From Nonomuraea maritima (lineage in GTDB: Bacteria; Actinomycetota; Actinomycetes; Streptosporangiales; Streptosporangiaceae), in assembly GCF_900100395.1 (NCBI RefSeq), contig NZ_FNFB01000009.1, forward strand, positions 158,783-222,782: DNA of 64,000 bases, written 5' to 3'. Below are positions 32,303 to 41,142 of the stretch, in pieces; within the stretch, counting starts at the first letter, position 1, and every line of letters begins with the position of its first letter. The notes beneath the pieces are model-generated. The model made no database searches and was not told where the DNA came from. It saw only the letters and a program-made list of their open reading frames with translations. The position numbers and the translations under genes were made by a program.

Positions 32303-32387
32303 CGGCGCCTCGCCCGGGGATCGCACGCCGCCACTCCAGCACGGTTCCCCATCGGCCCCCTCATCTGCGCCTCGCCCGGGGATCGCA
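32293..32387. repeat. Direct repeat at permease gene junction
   Basis: A 33-base sequence at 32293-32325 recurs at 32355-32387 with one difference, a 62-base step. The right copy ends the upstream permease gene; the left copy holds the start region of the downstream one. The upstream copy still shows the ATGA stop/start overlap that was probably the original junction. Confidence 0.85.
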
Positions 32388-33350
32388 GGCGGCCACGCAG
32401 AGTTCGGCCAGCGCCAGGGCCAGCACGGCGGCCGTCGCGGTGACCAGCACGTACGCCTGCACCACCGGCAGGTCCCGCTGCCGGATCGCCGTCACGGCGA
32501 GCTGTCCCACGCCCGGCCAGGAGAACAGCGTCTCCACCACGACCGCGCCGGTCACGAGTTCGGCGAGCATCACCCCGGCAGCCGTGACCGCGTTCGGCGC
32601 GGCCACGCGCAGCGCGTGCACGACGACCACGCGCCGTCGCCGCAGCCCCTTGGCGGTGGCGAGCCGGACGAACGGCGTCCGTACGGCATGTCCGAGGTCG
32701 GCCCGCAGCAGCCGCAACAGGGTGGCGGCGCCCGCGAGGCCCAGGGTGACGGCGGGCAGCACCACCGCGCCCGGCCCGTCGGCGCCGCCCGTCGGCAACG
32801 CGCGCAGGGCGACGGCGACCAGGCTGATCAGCAGGATCCCCACCACGTACGGCGGGACACCGGAGACCGCGACCGCCGCCAGCGCGACCGCCCGCGCGAG
32901 CCGCGAGCGCGGGCGGAGCGCGGTGGCGAGCGAGACGAGCACGGCGAGCCCGGCCGCGACCAGCGCCGCCACCCCGGCCAGGTGCAGCGTCGCGGGGAGC
33001 CTCCGCGCGATCTCCGCCGCGACCGGCGACCGGTCGGCGTAGGAGCGGCCGAGGTCGCCGCGCAGCACGTCGCCCAGCCAGCCGAGGTAGCGGGCGAACA
33101 GCGGCCGGTCGAGGCCGAGCTCGGCGCGCAGCGCCGCCACGCTCTCCGGCGACGGCTGAACGCCGCCCCGCCGCAGGAGCTCCTCGGCCGGGTCACCCGG
33201 CGCGAGCGCGGTGAGCAGAAACACCAGCAGCGACAGCGCCAGCAGCGCGAACAGCAACTCCGCACCGCGCCGCAGCAGGACGGTGGTCATGTCGTGGTCG
33301 GCAGTGTGAGGAGCAGTTGCGCGCTGCGTCGTGGTGGGACGGTTGTTCAC
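32361..33350 (-). CDS. ABC peptide/nickel transporter permease (DppB/NikB-like)
   Basis: A 329-aa permease with about six membrane segments. It has LAPGDPAEELLRRGG, ELGLDRPLFARYLGWLGDVLRGDLGRS (the DppB/NikB hallmark) and VETLFSWPGVGQLAV. Start GTG 33350 overlaps the SBP stop (GTGA), showing coupling; an internal ATG at 33290 is also possible. It ends DPRARRR. Confidence 0.85.
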   Translation of the reverse strand: MNNRPTTTQRATAPHTADHDMTTVLLRRGAELLFALLALSLLVFLLTALAPGDPAEELLRRGGVQPSPESVAALRAELGLDRPLFARYLGWLGDVLRGDLGRSYADRSPVAAEIARRLPATLHLAGVAALVAAGLAVLVSLATALRPRSRLARAVALAAVAVSGVPPYVVGILLISLVAVALRALPTGGADGPGAVVLPAVTLGLAGAATLLRLLRADLGHAVRTPFVRLATAKGLRRRRVVVVHALRVAAPNAVTAAGVMLAELVTGAVVVETLFSWPGVGQLAVTAIRQRDLPVVQAYVLVTATAAVLALALAELCVAACDPRARRR

Positions 33351-34891
33351 GTCGCGGGCGCCAGCCTGCCCAGGTCGACCACGTACGCCACGTTCTGCGC
33401 CGCTCCGGCGACCTGGGCGGTCGTCACGACGGGGTTGTCCTGGTAGGCCAGCGGGATCATCGGACGGTCGTCGGCGAGCAGCCGCTGGGCGCGGTGGTAG
33501 AGGTCACGCCGTCCGGCCGGATCGGTCTCGGTCGCGGCTCGGTCGATCAGCCGGTCGAACGCGGGGCTGCGGTAGCCGAGCCGCCGTTCGACGTTCCACG
33601 CCGCGTCGGAGCGCAGGAACCGGCGGAACAGGTAGTCGGGGTCGGCGTTCGGCACGCTGTAGGCGCTGAGGAAGACGTCGTAGTCGCCGGCCTCCATGAC
33701 CGCCTTGGTGGCCTCGGCCACGGTGACCTTCGCCGGGATGCCCGCCTGCTCCAGCGCCGTGCGCAGCACCTCGGCGATGTCGGCGTACGGGAACTGGCCG
33801 GTCTCGGCGGAGGAGATGAGGATGGTGGCGGGCGCGGACGGCGGCCCGGCCTCGGCGACGAGCCGGCGCGCCCGCTCCGGGGAGTACGTCGCGGCTCCGG
33901 GGTCGGCGAGGTCGCCGAAGACGGGCGAGAGGAACCCCGCTCCCGGGGCGGCCGTGCCCGCGAGCAGCGTGCGGGTGATGGCCTCGCGGTCGATCGCCAG
34001 GTCGGCGGCCTCGCGCAGGCGGGCGTCGGAGAACGGCCGCCGCGAGGCGTTGAAGGTCAGGTAGTGCGTCAGCACCGACGGGCTGCGCAGCACCCGGAAC
34101 CGCGCGTCGGCGGCGATGGCCGGCACCTGCGAGGGCAGCAGCGCGCCCTTGTCGATGAGGCCGTCCACCTCGCCGGCGCGCAGTGCGGCCACCCGGGCGT
34201 TGGCGTCCGGGATCACCCGGACCACGACCTTCGCGTACGCGGGCGCCGTGCCGCGGTAGTGCGGGTTGGCCGCGAGCACGGCCCGCTGCCCCTTCACCCA
34301 CTCGACCAGCGTGTACGGCCCCGTGCCCACCGGCTTGCCGGCGAAGCCGCCCGACGGGTCGAACGCCCGCGGCGACTGCACCATGCTGAAGAAGCCCGCC
34401 AGCCGGGCGGGCAGGTCGGCCACCGGCTCCTTCAGCTCGAACACCACGCGGCCGTCCTCGGCCCGCACACCGGCCGGCTTGCCGTAGGCGGCCTCCATGC
34501 CCGCGTCCAGGCTGAAGAACGCCGACGGGCGGGGCGCGATCCGCAGGAACCGCTCGACGTTGGCGACCACCGCCTCGGCCGTCAGCGGCGTGCCGTCGCT
34601 GAACCGGACGCCCTCGCGCAGCGTGAACGTCCACCGCCGTCCCTGCTCGGCGGCGCTCCACGACGTCGCCAGCGCAGGGACCGGCCGCAGCCGTTCGTCC
34701 ACGGTGACGAGCGGCTCCCACACGCCGAGCGTCTGGTGCAGGTAGTAGGGGTCGTCCGGGCCCGCTACGAGGTCGCGCGGCGCCGCCAGCGTGAGTTCCT
34801 CCTGCCCCTGACCTGAGGGTTCCTGGCCGCCGCACCCCTGCAGCAGCAGTGCGAGGACCGCCATCAACGCGATCAGGACTCGTCTCAGCAT
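33347..34891 (-). CDS. ABC peptide/nickel substrate-binding lipoprotein
   Basis: A 514-aa lipoprotein with signal MLRRVLIALMAVLALL and lipobox LQGC. The SBP_bac_5 fold shows in TFTLREGVRFSDGTPLTAEAVVANVERF, GTGPYTLVEWVKGQRAVLAAN, LREAADLAIDREAITRTLL and NADPDYLFRRF. It resembles NikA/DppA proteins; no nickel-specific His is evident. It is the first gene of a minus-strand operon with two permeases. It is divergent from the LLM gene at 34966. Confidence 0.85.
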   Translation of the reverse strand: MLRRVLIALMAVLALLLQGCGGQEPSGQGQEELTLAAPRDLVAGPDDPYYLHQTLGVWEPLVTVDERLRPVPALATSWSAAEQGRRWTFTLREGVRFSDGTPLTAEAVVANVERFLRIAPRPSAFFSLDAGMEAAYGKPAGVRAEDGRVVFELKEPVADLPARLAGFFSMVQSPRAFDPSGGFAGKPVGTGPYTLVEWVKGQRAVLAANPHYRGTAPAYAKVVVRVIPDANARVAALRAGEVDGLIDKGALLPSQVPAIAADARFRVLRSPSVLTHYLTFNASRRPFSDARLREAADLAIDREAITRTLLAGTAAPGAGFLSPVFGDLADPGAATYSPERARRLVAEAGPPSAPATILISSAETGQFPYADIAEVLRTALEQAGIPAKVTVAEATKAVMEAGDYDVFLSAYSVPNADPDYLFRRFLRSDAAWNVERRLGYRSPAFDRLIDRAATETDPAGRRDLYHRAQRLLADDRPMIPLAYQDNPVVTTAQVAGAAQNVAYVVDLGRLAPAT

Positions 34892-34965
34892 GGTGCTCTC
34901 CGTACCTCTGGTCTTACCACGGCTTCTGGGGGACAGTGGAGCAAGATCGGCGTGAGGAGGCGGCA

Positions 34966-36003
34966 GTGCGGCTCGGATTCAGCATCGGCACCCTCGGCCC
35001 CGCGGCGGCGGACCATGGCGCCCAGCTGGCGTTGGTCCGCGAGGCGGAACGGCTCGGGTACGACTCCGTCTGGGCGTCGGAGGGCTACGGCGTCGACCCG
35101 GCGACCACGCTGGCGTGGCTGGCAGCCGGTACCGAGCGGATCAACCTCGGCAGCGGCGTGCTCCAGGTGTCGGGCCGCACCGCGATCTCGGCGGCGATGG
35201 CCGCCACCACCGTCGACCGGGTGTCGGGCGGCCGGTTCCTGCTCGGGCTGGGGGCGTCCGGCCCGCAGGTGTCCGAGGGCTGGCACGGCCGCCGGTACGA
35301 ACGTCCGCTGGCGCACCTGCGCGACTACGTGGCCGTGGTCCGTGCGGCGCTGGAGGGCAGGCCGGTCGAGCACGACGGCCCCGAGATCGTGCTGCCGCTG
35401 CCCGAGAGCCGCGGCAAGGCGCTGAGCATGACGGTCTCGCCGGTGCGCCGGCCGCTGCCCGTCCACCTCGCGGCCATGGGGCCGAAGGCCGTCGCGCTGG
35501 CCGGCGAGATCGCCGACGGGTGGCTGCCGATCCACTTCCCGCCCGAGCACCTCGCCGAGATGACCGAGCACCTGCGCGCCGGGGCCGCCCGCACCGGGCG
35601 CGACGCCTCCCGCGTCGAGATCTCGCCCATGGTGATGGCCATGGTGGACGACGACGCCGACTACGCGCGCGACCTCGTCCGGCCCATGCTGGCGCTCTAC
35701 CTGGGCGGCATGGGCACCAGGGGCGTCAACTTCTACAACCGGCTGGCGCACCGCCTCGGCTTCGGCCCCGCCGCGGCGCGCGTCCAGGACGCCTACTTCG
35801 ACGGCGACCTCGGCGAGGCCATGGAGGAGGTGCCGGACGCCCTGGTCGACGCGCTGACGGTGTGCGGCACGCCCGCGCAGGTGCGCGAGCGGCTGGGGGC
35901 GTACCGCAAGGCGGGCGCGACCAGGCTGATCGTCGGCCTGAACGCGCCCACCGTGGACGACCGCGCCGAGCAGCTCGGCTGGCTCGCCGAGCTCAACGCC
36001 TGA
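34966..36003 (+). CDS. Luciferase-like (LLM) flavin-dependent oxidoreductase
   Basis: A 345-aa TIM-barrel enzyme. It has LGFSIGTLGPAAADH, LGYDSVWASEGYGVDPATTLAWLA, RINLGSGVLQVSGRTAISAAM, VSGGRFLLGLGASGPQVSEGWHG and PVHLAAMGPKAVALAGEIADGW, as in F420/FMN-dependent reductases such as the MSMEG_2256-type group. GTG 34966 follows GAGGAGG by five bases. It neighbours the minus-strand SBP operon and precedes the NRPS exporter tail-to-tail. I see no evidence that it tailors the NRPS product. Confidence 0.85.
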   Translation: MRLGFSIGTLGPAAADHGAQLALVREAERLGYDSVWASEGYGVDPATTLAWLAAGTERINLGSGVLQVSGRTAISAAMAATTVDRVSGGRFLLGLGASGPQVSEGWHGRRYERPLAHLRDYVAVVRAALEGRPVEHDGPEIVLPLPESRGKALSMTVSPVRRPLPVHLAAMGPKAVALAGEIADGWLPIHFPPEHLAEMTEHLRAGAARTGRDASRVEISPMVMAMVDDDADYARDLVRPMLALYLGGMGTRGVNFYNRLAHRLGFGPAAARVQDAYFDGDLGEAMEEVPDALVDALTVCGTPAQVRERLGAYRKAGATRLIVGLNAPTVDDRAEQLGWLAELNA

Positions 36004-36020
36004 CACACGTCCTGAGCCGG

Positions 36021-37289
36021 TCACGCGGCGGACGGTGCCTGCGGCATCTCGCGCATCTTCGGGATCGGCGAGAGCGCCAGCACGATCATCGGCACGACCG
36101 CGCCGATCACCGCCGCCACCAGCACCACCGGCCGCATGCCGAGGGCCTCGCCGAGCAGCCCGGCCAGCAGGGCACCGAGCGGCGCCGGCACCAGCCCCAT
36201 CGCCCAGATGGTCGCGATGACCCTGCCGACCAGCTCGCGCGGCGTCGCCGACTGCAGGACGGTGATGTTGTTCACCACGAACACCTGCGTGCACAGCCCG
36301 ACGAGCAGCTGCGAGAAGGCCAGCACGCCGATCGCCAGCCACAGCGGCCCGCCGGCCAGCGGCACCAGGATGAGCGCGCTGTTGCCGATCACCGTCGACC
36401 AGAACATCGTCGGCCCCGGGCCCACGCCCTTCATGAGCCGTACCGACAACCACGCGCCGGCCACCGCGCCGACGCCGCCGACCGCGAGCACGGCCCCGAC
36501 CCAGCCGGCCGGCACACCGGCCCCGTCGATGACGTACGGGATGTAGAGGGTCTGCAGGATGCCGATGTCGAAGAAGGAGTACACGGCACTGGCGATGGCG
36601 AGCGGGCGGACGACCGGGTGCGCCATCACCCAGCCGAAGCCCGCGCGGACGGCCGCCACCATGGAGCCGCCGCTGTCGGGCGGCGGCGGTTCCTCACGCT
36701 TGCGGATCGAGACGAGGCACAGCGCCGACAGCACGTAGCTGACCGCGTCCACCAGGATGACGAGCGGCGCCGAGCGGGTCGCGATGAGCAGCCCGGCGAG
36801 GCTCGGGCCGACCGCCTTGGAGACCGAGTCGCTGAGCTGCAGCTTGCTGTTGCCCTCGCCGAGCTGCTCGGGGGCGACCAGCACCGGCAGGTACGAACGG
36901 TAGGCGACCTCGAACAGCACTCCGAAGACGCCCATCACGAACACGACCGCGTACAGCCACCACAGGGTCAGCAGGTCCATGACGAACAGCAGCGGTACGG
37001 TCGCCAGCATGAACGCCCGGATGACGTCGCTCCAGATGAGCACGGGACGGCGTCGCATCTGGTCCACCCAGACGCCGACGACGAAGAACAGCACCATGGG
37101 CAGCCGCGACAGCGCGCCGAGCACGCCCATCTCGGCGACGGAGGCGTTCAGCCACAGGTAGGCGACGACCGGCATGGCGAGCACGGTCACCTGCGAGCCG
37201 ACCAGCGACAGGCTCTCGCCGCTCCACAGCTTGAGGAAGTCGCGGTTGCTCCACAGGGTCGCCGGTTCAGTCGTGGGGGGTGAGGCCAT
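36021..37289 (-). CDS. MFS transporter, putative product exporter
   Basis: A 422-aa major facilitator of the MFS_3 (enterobactin-exporter-like) group. The N-terminus is FLKLWSGESLSLVGSQVTVLAMPVVAYLWL. The helix 2-3 loop carries DQMRRRPVLIWSDVIRA. There are about ten to twelve hydrophobic helices and a cytoplasmic middle loop RKREEPPPPDSGG. Its ATG lies inside the last 23 bases of the terminal NRPS gene, so it is co-translated with the assembly line. Export of, or self-protection against, the peptide is the natural role. Confidence 0.87.
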   Translation of the reverse strand: MASPPTTEPATLWSNRDFLKLWSGESLSLVGSQVTVLAMPVVAYLWLNASVAEMGVLGALSRLPMVLFFVVGVWVDQMRRRPVLIWSDVIRAFMLATVPLLFVMDLLTLWWLYAVVFVMGVFGVLFEVAYRSYLPVLVAPEQLGEGNSKLQLSDSVSKAVGPSLAGLLIATRSAPLVILVDAVSYVLSALCLVSIRKREEPPPPDSGGSMVAAVRAGFGWVMAHPVVRPLAIASAVYSFFDIGILQTLYIPYVIDGAGVPAGWVGAVLAVGGVGAVAGAWLSVRLMKGVGPGPTMFWSTVIGNSALILVPLAGGPLWLAIGVLAFSQLLVGLCTQVFVVNNITVLQSATPRELVGRVIATIWAMGLVPAPLGALLAGLLGEALGMRPVVLVAAVIGAVVPMIVLALSPIPKMREMPQAPSAA

Positions 37290-40200
37290 GGTCGATGCTG
37301 CTCCTCAGCTCGGCGGCCGCCAGGGCGACGCGGGGCTCGTACATGACGGTGAAACGCTCGCCGTGGATCGGCGAGATGCGCAGGCGGCCGGTGACGACGT
37401 CGCGCCAGCCCATGTCGTCGGGCGGCACCCCCTCGGCGGCGGGGGAGAACAGCAGGACGTCGCCGTCGTAGGGCGCGTGCCGGTAGTGGCCGACCGCGTG
37501 CGCGTTGGCGCGGAAGACCTCGACGAAGCGGCGGGCCTGGCGCAGGTCGGCGGTGTCCGGCTGCAGGGTGTCGGCGCGGGCGGCGGCGTCGATCACGGCC
37601 AGCAGCCGCTCGTCCGGGCTCATCCGGTGCAGGTCGTCCAGGTCGACCTGCACCTTGCCGCCGGCCAGGGCGTGGGTGAGCAGGACGGCGTCGTCCTCCA
37701 GCGACGCGCGCAGCACCGGCTCGTTCGCGTCGGAGTAGAACAGCACGACGAGCGGCACCTCCTCGCCCAGCTCGCGCAGCCGGCGGGCGGTCTCCAGGGC
37801 GATGTTCCCGCCGATGCAGTAGCCGCCCAGGACGTACGGGCCGTGCGGCCGGACCTTCAACAGGTGACCGGTGTAGTCGTCGACCATCTCGGCGAGCGTG
37901 GCGTGCGGCTCCTCGCCGGGAGCGAGGCCGGCCGCCTGGACGGCGTAGACGGGCTGGTCGGGGCCGAGGTGGCGGGTCAGCGGCAGGTAGCGGAACACCT
38001 GGCCGCCGAGCGCGTGGAACAGGAACACCGGGTCGCGCTCGCCGGTCGGCCGCAGCGGCACGATCCGCTGCGGCGCGCCGTCGTTGTCCTGCGGCCGGCG
38101 CAGTTCGGCGGCCAGTCGCGCGATCGTCGGCGCCGTCAGGACCGTCGAGAGCGGCACGTCACGGCCGAGCTCCTTGCGCAGCCGCATGGTCAGGCGCAGC
38201 GCCAGCAGCGAGTGGCCGCCGAGGGCGAAGAAGTCGTCGTGCACGCCGACCGCCTCGACGCCCAGCGTGTCCTCCCACAGCGTGCCCAGCCTGGCCTCGA
38301 ACGGGTCGCGCGGCGGCACGTACGGCGCCCGTCCCGCGTCGCCGGGCTCGGGCAGGGCGGCCCGGTCGAGCTTGCCGTTGGCGGTGACGGGCAGCGCGTC
38401 GAGCCGTACCCAGGCGGTCGGGACCATGTGGTCGGGCAGCTGCGCGCGCAGCTCGGGCGCGAGGTCGGGCAGGTCGTCGCCGTGCGGGACGACGTACCCG
38501 ACGAGGCGTGCGCCGCGCAGCGCCACGACCGCGGCGCGGACGGCGGGATGCGCGTGCAGCAGCGCCTCGATCTCGCCGAGCTCCACCCGCCGGCCGCGGA
38601 TCTTCACCTGGAAGTCGGTCCTGCCGAGGTACTGGACGTCGCCGCCGGGCAGCCGGCGGGCCACGTCGCCGGTGCGGTAGAGGCGGGTGCCGGGCGGACC
38701 GTACGGGTCGGGCACGAACCGCTCGGCGGTCATGCCCGGCCGGTTGACGTAGCCGCGGGCCAGCTGGACGCCGCCCAGACAGAGCTCGCCCGGCGTCCCG
38801 ACGGGCACCCGGTGGCCGTCGGCGTCGAGGATCTCCAGACGGGTGTTGGCGACCGGCCTGCCGATGGGCACCAGCGGCTCGCCCGGCGCGCAGGGATGCC
38901 AGGTGACGTCCACGGCCGCCTCCGTGGGGCCGTACAGGTTGTGCAGTTCGGTGCGCGGAAGACGGTCGTGGCAGCGGGCGGCGAGCTCGGCGCCGAGCGC
39001 CTCGCCGGAGCAGACGAGGCGGCGCAACTCCGGCAGGGCGGGCTCGTCGAGGAACAGCTCCAGCATGGACGGAACGAAATGCATGGTGGTGACGCGGTGG
39101 GCGGTGGCCAGCGCGGCCAGGCGGGCGCTGTCACGGTGGGCGCCGGGGTCGGCGACGACCAGCCCGGCGCCGACCATGAGCGGCCAGAACAGCTCCCACA
39201 CCGACACGTCGAACGACAGCGGCGTCTTGTGCAGCACGCGCTCGTCCTGCCTCAGGCCGAACGCCTCCTGCATCCACAGCAGCCGGTTCACGATCGCCCG
39301 GTGCGAGACGCCGACCCCCTTCGGCCGGCCGGTCGAGCCCGACGTGAAGATCACGTACGCGAGGGAGTCGGGGTGCGTGCGCGGCTTGTCGGGGTGTCCG
39401 GTGACGGGCCCGTCGATGGCCAGGGCGACGCCGTCCGGCAGCGCCGCCGCGCCGTCCGGGCCGGTCAGCACCGTGCGCGCCCCCGCCTCCTCGATCATGT
39501 ACGCGAGCCGCGCGGGCGGCAGGTCCGGCTCCAGCGGCAGGTACGCCGCCCCCGCGCCGAGCACGCCGAGCAGTGCGGGCAGCAGGTCGGCGCCGCGCTC
39601 CAGGCAGACGCCCACCACGTCGCCCGGCACCGTGCCCGCGGCCACCAGCCGCGCGGTGACCGCGGCGGCGCGCGCGCCCAGCTCGCGGTAGGTGATCCAG
39701 ACCCCGTCGTAGCAGACGGCGGGCGCGGTGGGGGTGCGCTCGGCCTGCTCGGCGATCAGCTCGTGCAGCGCCACGCCCGGGTACGGGCGGGCCGTGGCGT
39801 TCCACCCGTCGATGGCGGCGGCGTCGGCGGCCAGGTAGAGGTGCGACGGGCGCGGGTCACCGGCGGGGGCGCACGCCTGGCGCAGCACGGTCAGGTAGAG
39901 CTCGCCGATCCGCGCGACCTGCTCGGCGGCGAACTGCGACCGGTCGTAGGTGAGGGTGAGGTCGAAGCCGCCGTGCTCTCGCGAGCGGGTGAACGCGGCC
40001 GTGAACGGCACGTCGGTCTGCTCGAAGAACTCCTGCCCGACGATCTCGACGCCGGGCAGGCCGCCGTACACGTGGAAGTCGCGGTAGTCGAACAGCACGT
40101 CCAGCAGCGGTGAGCGCCCGGCGGCCCGCTGGATCTCGAACAGCGGGTAGTTCCGGTGCGGCAGCAGCGCCACCTCCGCCTCGAACACCCTGCGCACCAG

Positions 40201-41142
40201 CTCCGCCCAGCTCGGGGCGCGCACGTCGAGGCGCAGCGGCACGGTGTTGAGGAACAGGCCGAGCACCTCCGCGCCCGCCTCGCTCTCCGGGCGGCTGTGC
40301 GTGACCAGCCCGGTCATCACCTCGCCCTCGCCGGTGAGCAGGGCGAGCGCCCGCAGGTGGGCGGCCAGCAGCAGCGTGCGCAGCGGCACCGACAGCGTCC
40401 GCGCCGTCCCGCCGAGCCGCTCCAGCAGGTCCGCCTCCAGCGGCAGGCGCAGCACCTCGGCGGCCTGCTCACCGTGGACGCCAGGCAGGCGGGGCAGCCG
40501 GGTCTCGGGGGCGTCCGCCACGAGGGCGTGCCAGAAGTCGCGGGTCTCCGCGCACGCCACGGCCGCGCGCTCGGCGGCGACCAGCTCGCGGAAGGCGGCC
40601 CCGGGCGGGGCGAGCGGCGGCGGGTCACCGGCCAGGTGCCCGTGGTAGCGCTGGAACAGCTCCGTGACCAGGGCCGCCACGCTCCACCCGTCGAGGATGG
40701 CGTGGTGGAAGCTCAGGCTGAACGCGAACAGCTCGCCGTCCAGCACGTGTACGTGCGCGCGGGCGAGCGGCGGCTCCGCCCAGTCGAACGGACGCCGCTT
40801 CTCCTCCTCCGACCACGCGGCCAGCAGGTCGGAGGCCGCCGGTTCGCCCGACAGGTCCGTCACCTCCAGCGGCACCACGGCCGAGCGGTGCACCAGCTGC
40901 AGCGGCTCGCTGAACCCGGTCAGGTCGATCGAGGTGCGCAGGACGGGATGCCGCGCGGTCACCTCCGCCAGCGCCGCCTCGAACGCCTTCGCGTCGAACC
41001 GGCCGCGCACGGTGATCGTGGTCAGGTCGTGGTAGGTGGCCGTGTCCGGCTCGTACGCGCTGTGGTACAGCATTCCCGCCTGCAGCGCGGCCAGAGGATA
41101 GGCGTCCTCCAGGCCCCGCGCGGCTCCCCTCGTCACGGTCAT
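37267..41142 (-). CDS. NRPS terminal module C-A(Ser)-PCP-TE
   Basis: A 1291-aa NRPS. C domain: residues about 12-440, starting LEDAYPLAALQAGMLYHSAY, with active site HHAILDG (146-152). A domain: about 450-930, code by eye D V W H V S L V D, matching serine. PCP: Ser978 in [14 protein letters not shown]: about 1035-1285, nucleophile in GGYCIGG, so Cys1109 with likely Asp1138 and His1260. ATG 41142 shares one base with the upstream stop. The TE should release or cyclise the chain. The start of the C domain looks like the second half of a linker whose first half ends the upstream protein. Confidence 0.92.
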   Translation of the reverse strand: MTVTRGAARGLEDAYPLAALQAGMLYHSAYEPDTATYHDLTTITVRGRFDAKAFEAALAEVTARHPVLRTSIDLTGFSEPLQLVHRSAVVPLEVTDLSGEPAASDLLAAWSEEEKRRPFDWAEPPLARAHVHVLDGELFAFSLSFHHAILDGWSVAALVTELFQRYHGHLAGDPPPLAPPGAAFRELVAAERAAVACAETRDFWHALVADAPETRLPRLPGVHGEQAAEVLRLPLEADLLERLGGTARTLSVPLRTLLLAAHLRALALLTGEGEVMTGLVTHSRPESEAGAEVLGLFLNTVPLRLDVRAPSWAELVRRVFEAEVALLPHRNYPLFEIQRAAGRSPLLDVLFDYRDFHVYGGLPGVEIVGQEFFEQTDVPFTAAFTRSREHGGFDLTLTYDRSQFAAEQVARIGELYLTVLRQACAPAGDPRPSHLYLAADAAAIDGWNATARPYPGVALHELIAEQAERTPTAPAVCYDGVWITYRELGARAAAVTARLVAAGTVPGDVVGVCLERGADLLPALLGVLGAGAAYLPLEPDLPPARLAYMIEEAGARTVLTGPDGAAALPDGVALAIDGPVTGHPDKPRTHPDSLAYVIFTSGSTGRPKGVGVSHRAIVNRLLWMQEAFGLRQDERVLHKTPLSFDVSVWELFWPLMVGAGLVVADPGAHRDSARLAALATAHRVTTMHFVPSMLELFLDEPALPELRRLVCSGEALGAELAARCHDRLPRTELHNLYGPTEAAVDVTWHPCAPGEPLVPIGRPVANTRLEILDADGHRVPVGTPGELCLGGVQLARGYVNRPGMTAERFVPDPYGPPGTRLYRTGDVARRLPGGDVQYLGRTDFQVKIRGRRVELGEIEALLHAHPAVRAAVVALRGARLVGYVVPHGDDLPDLAPELRAQLPDHMVPTAWVRLDALPVTANGKLDRAALPEPGDAGRAPYVPPRDPFEARLGTLWEDTLGVEAVGVHDDFFALGGHSLLALRLTMRLRKELGRDVPLSTVLTAPTIARLAAELRRPQDNDGAPQRIVPLRPTGERDPVFLFHALGGQVFRYLPLTRHLGPDQPVYAVQAAGLAPGEEPHATLAEMVDDYTGHLLKVRPHGPYVLGGYCIGGNIALETARRLRELGEEVPLVVLFYSDANEPVLRASLEDDAVLLTHALAGGKVQVDLDDLHRMSPDERLLAVIDAAARADTLQPDTADLRQARRFVEVFRANAHAVGHYRHAPYDGDVLLFSPAAEGVPPDDMGWRDVVTGRLRISPIHGERFTVMYEPRVALAAAELRSSIDHGLTPHD

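Noticed and set aside
30166..36003. The LLM oxidoreductases as tailoring enzymes of the NRPS-PKS product.
   Set aside because: They lie on the other strand beyond the exporter, with their own promoters or ribosome sites and transporter neighbours. Nothing in the sequence links them to the cluster.
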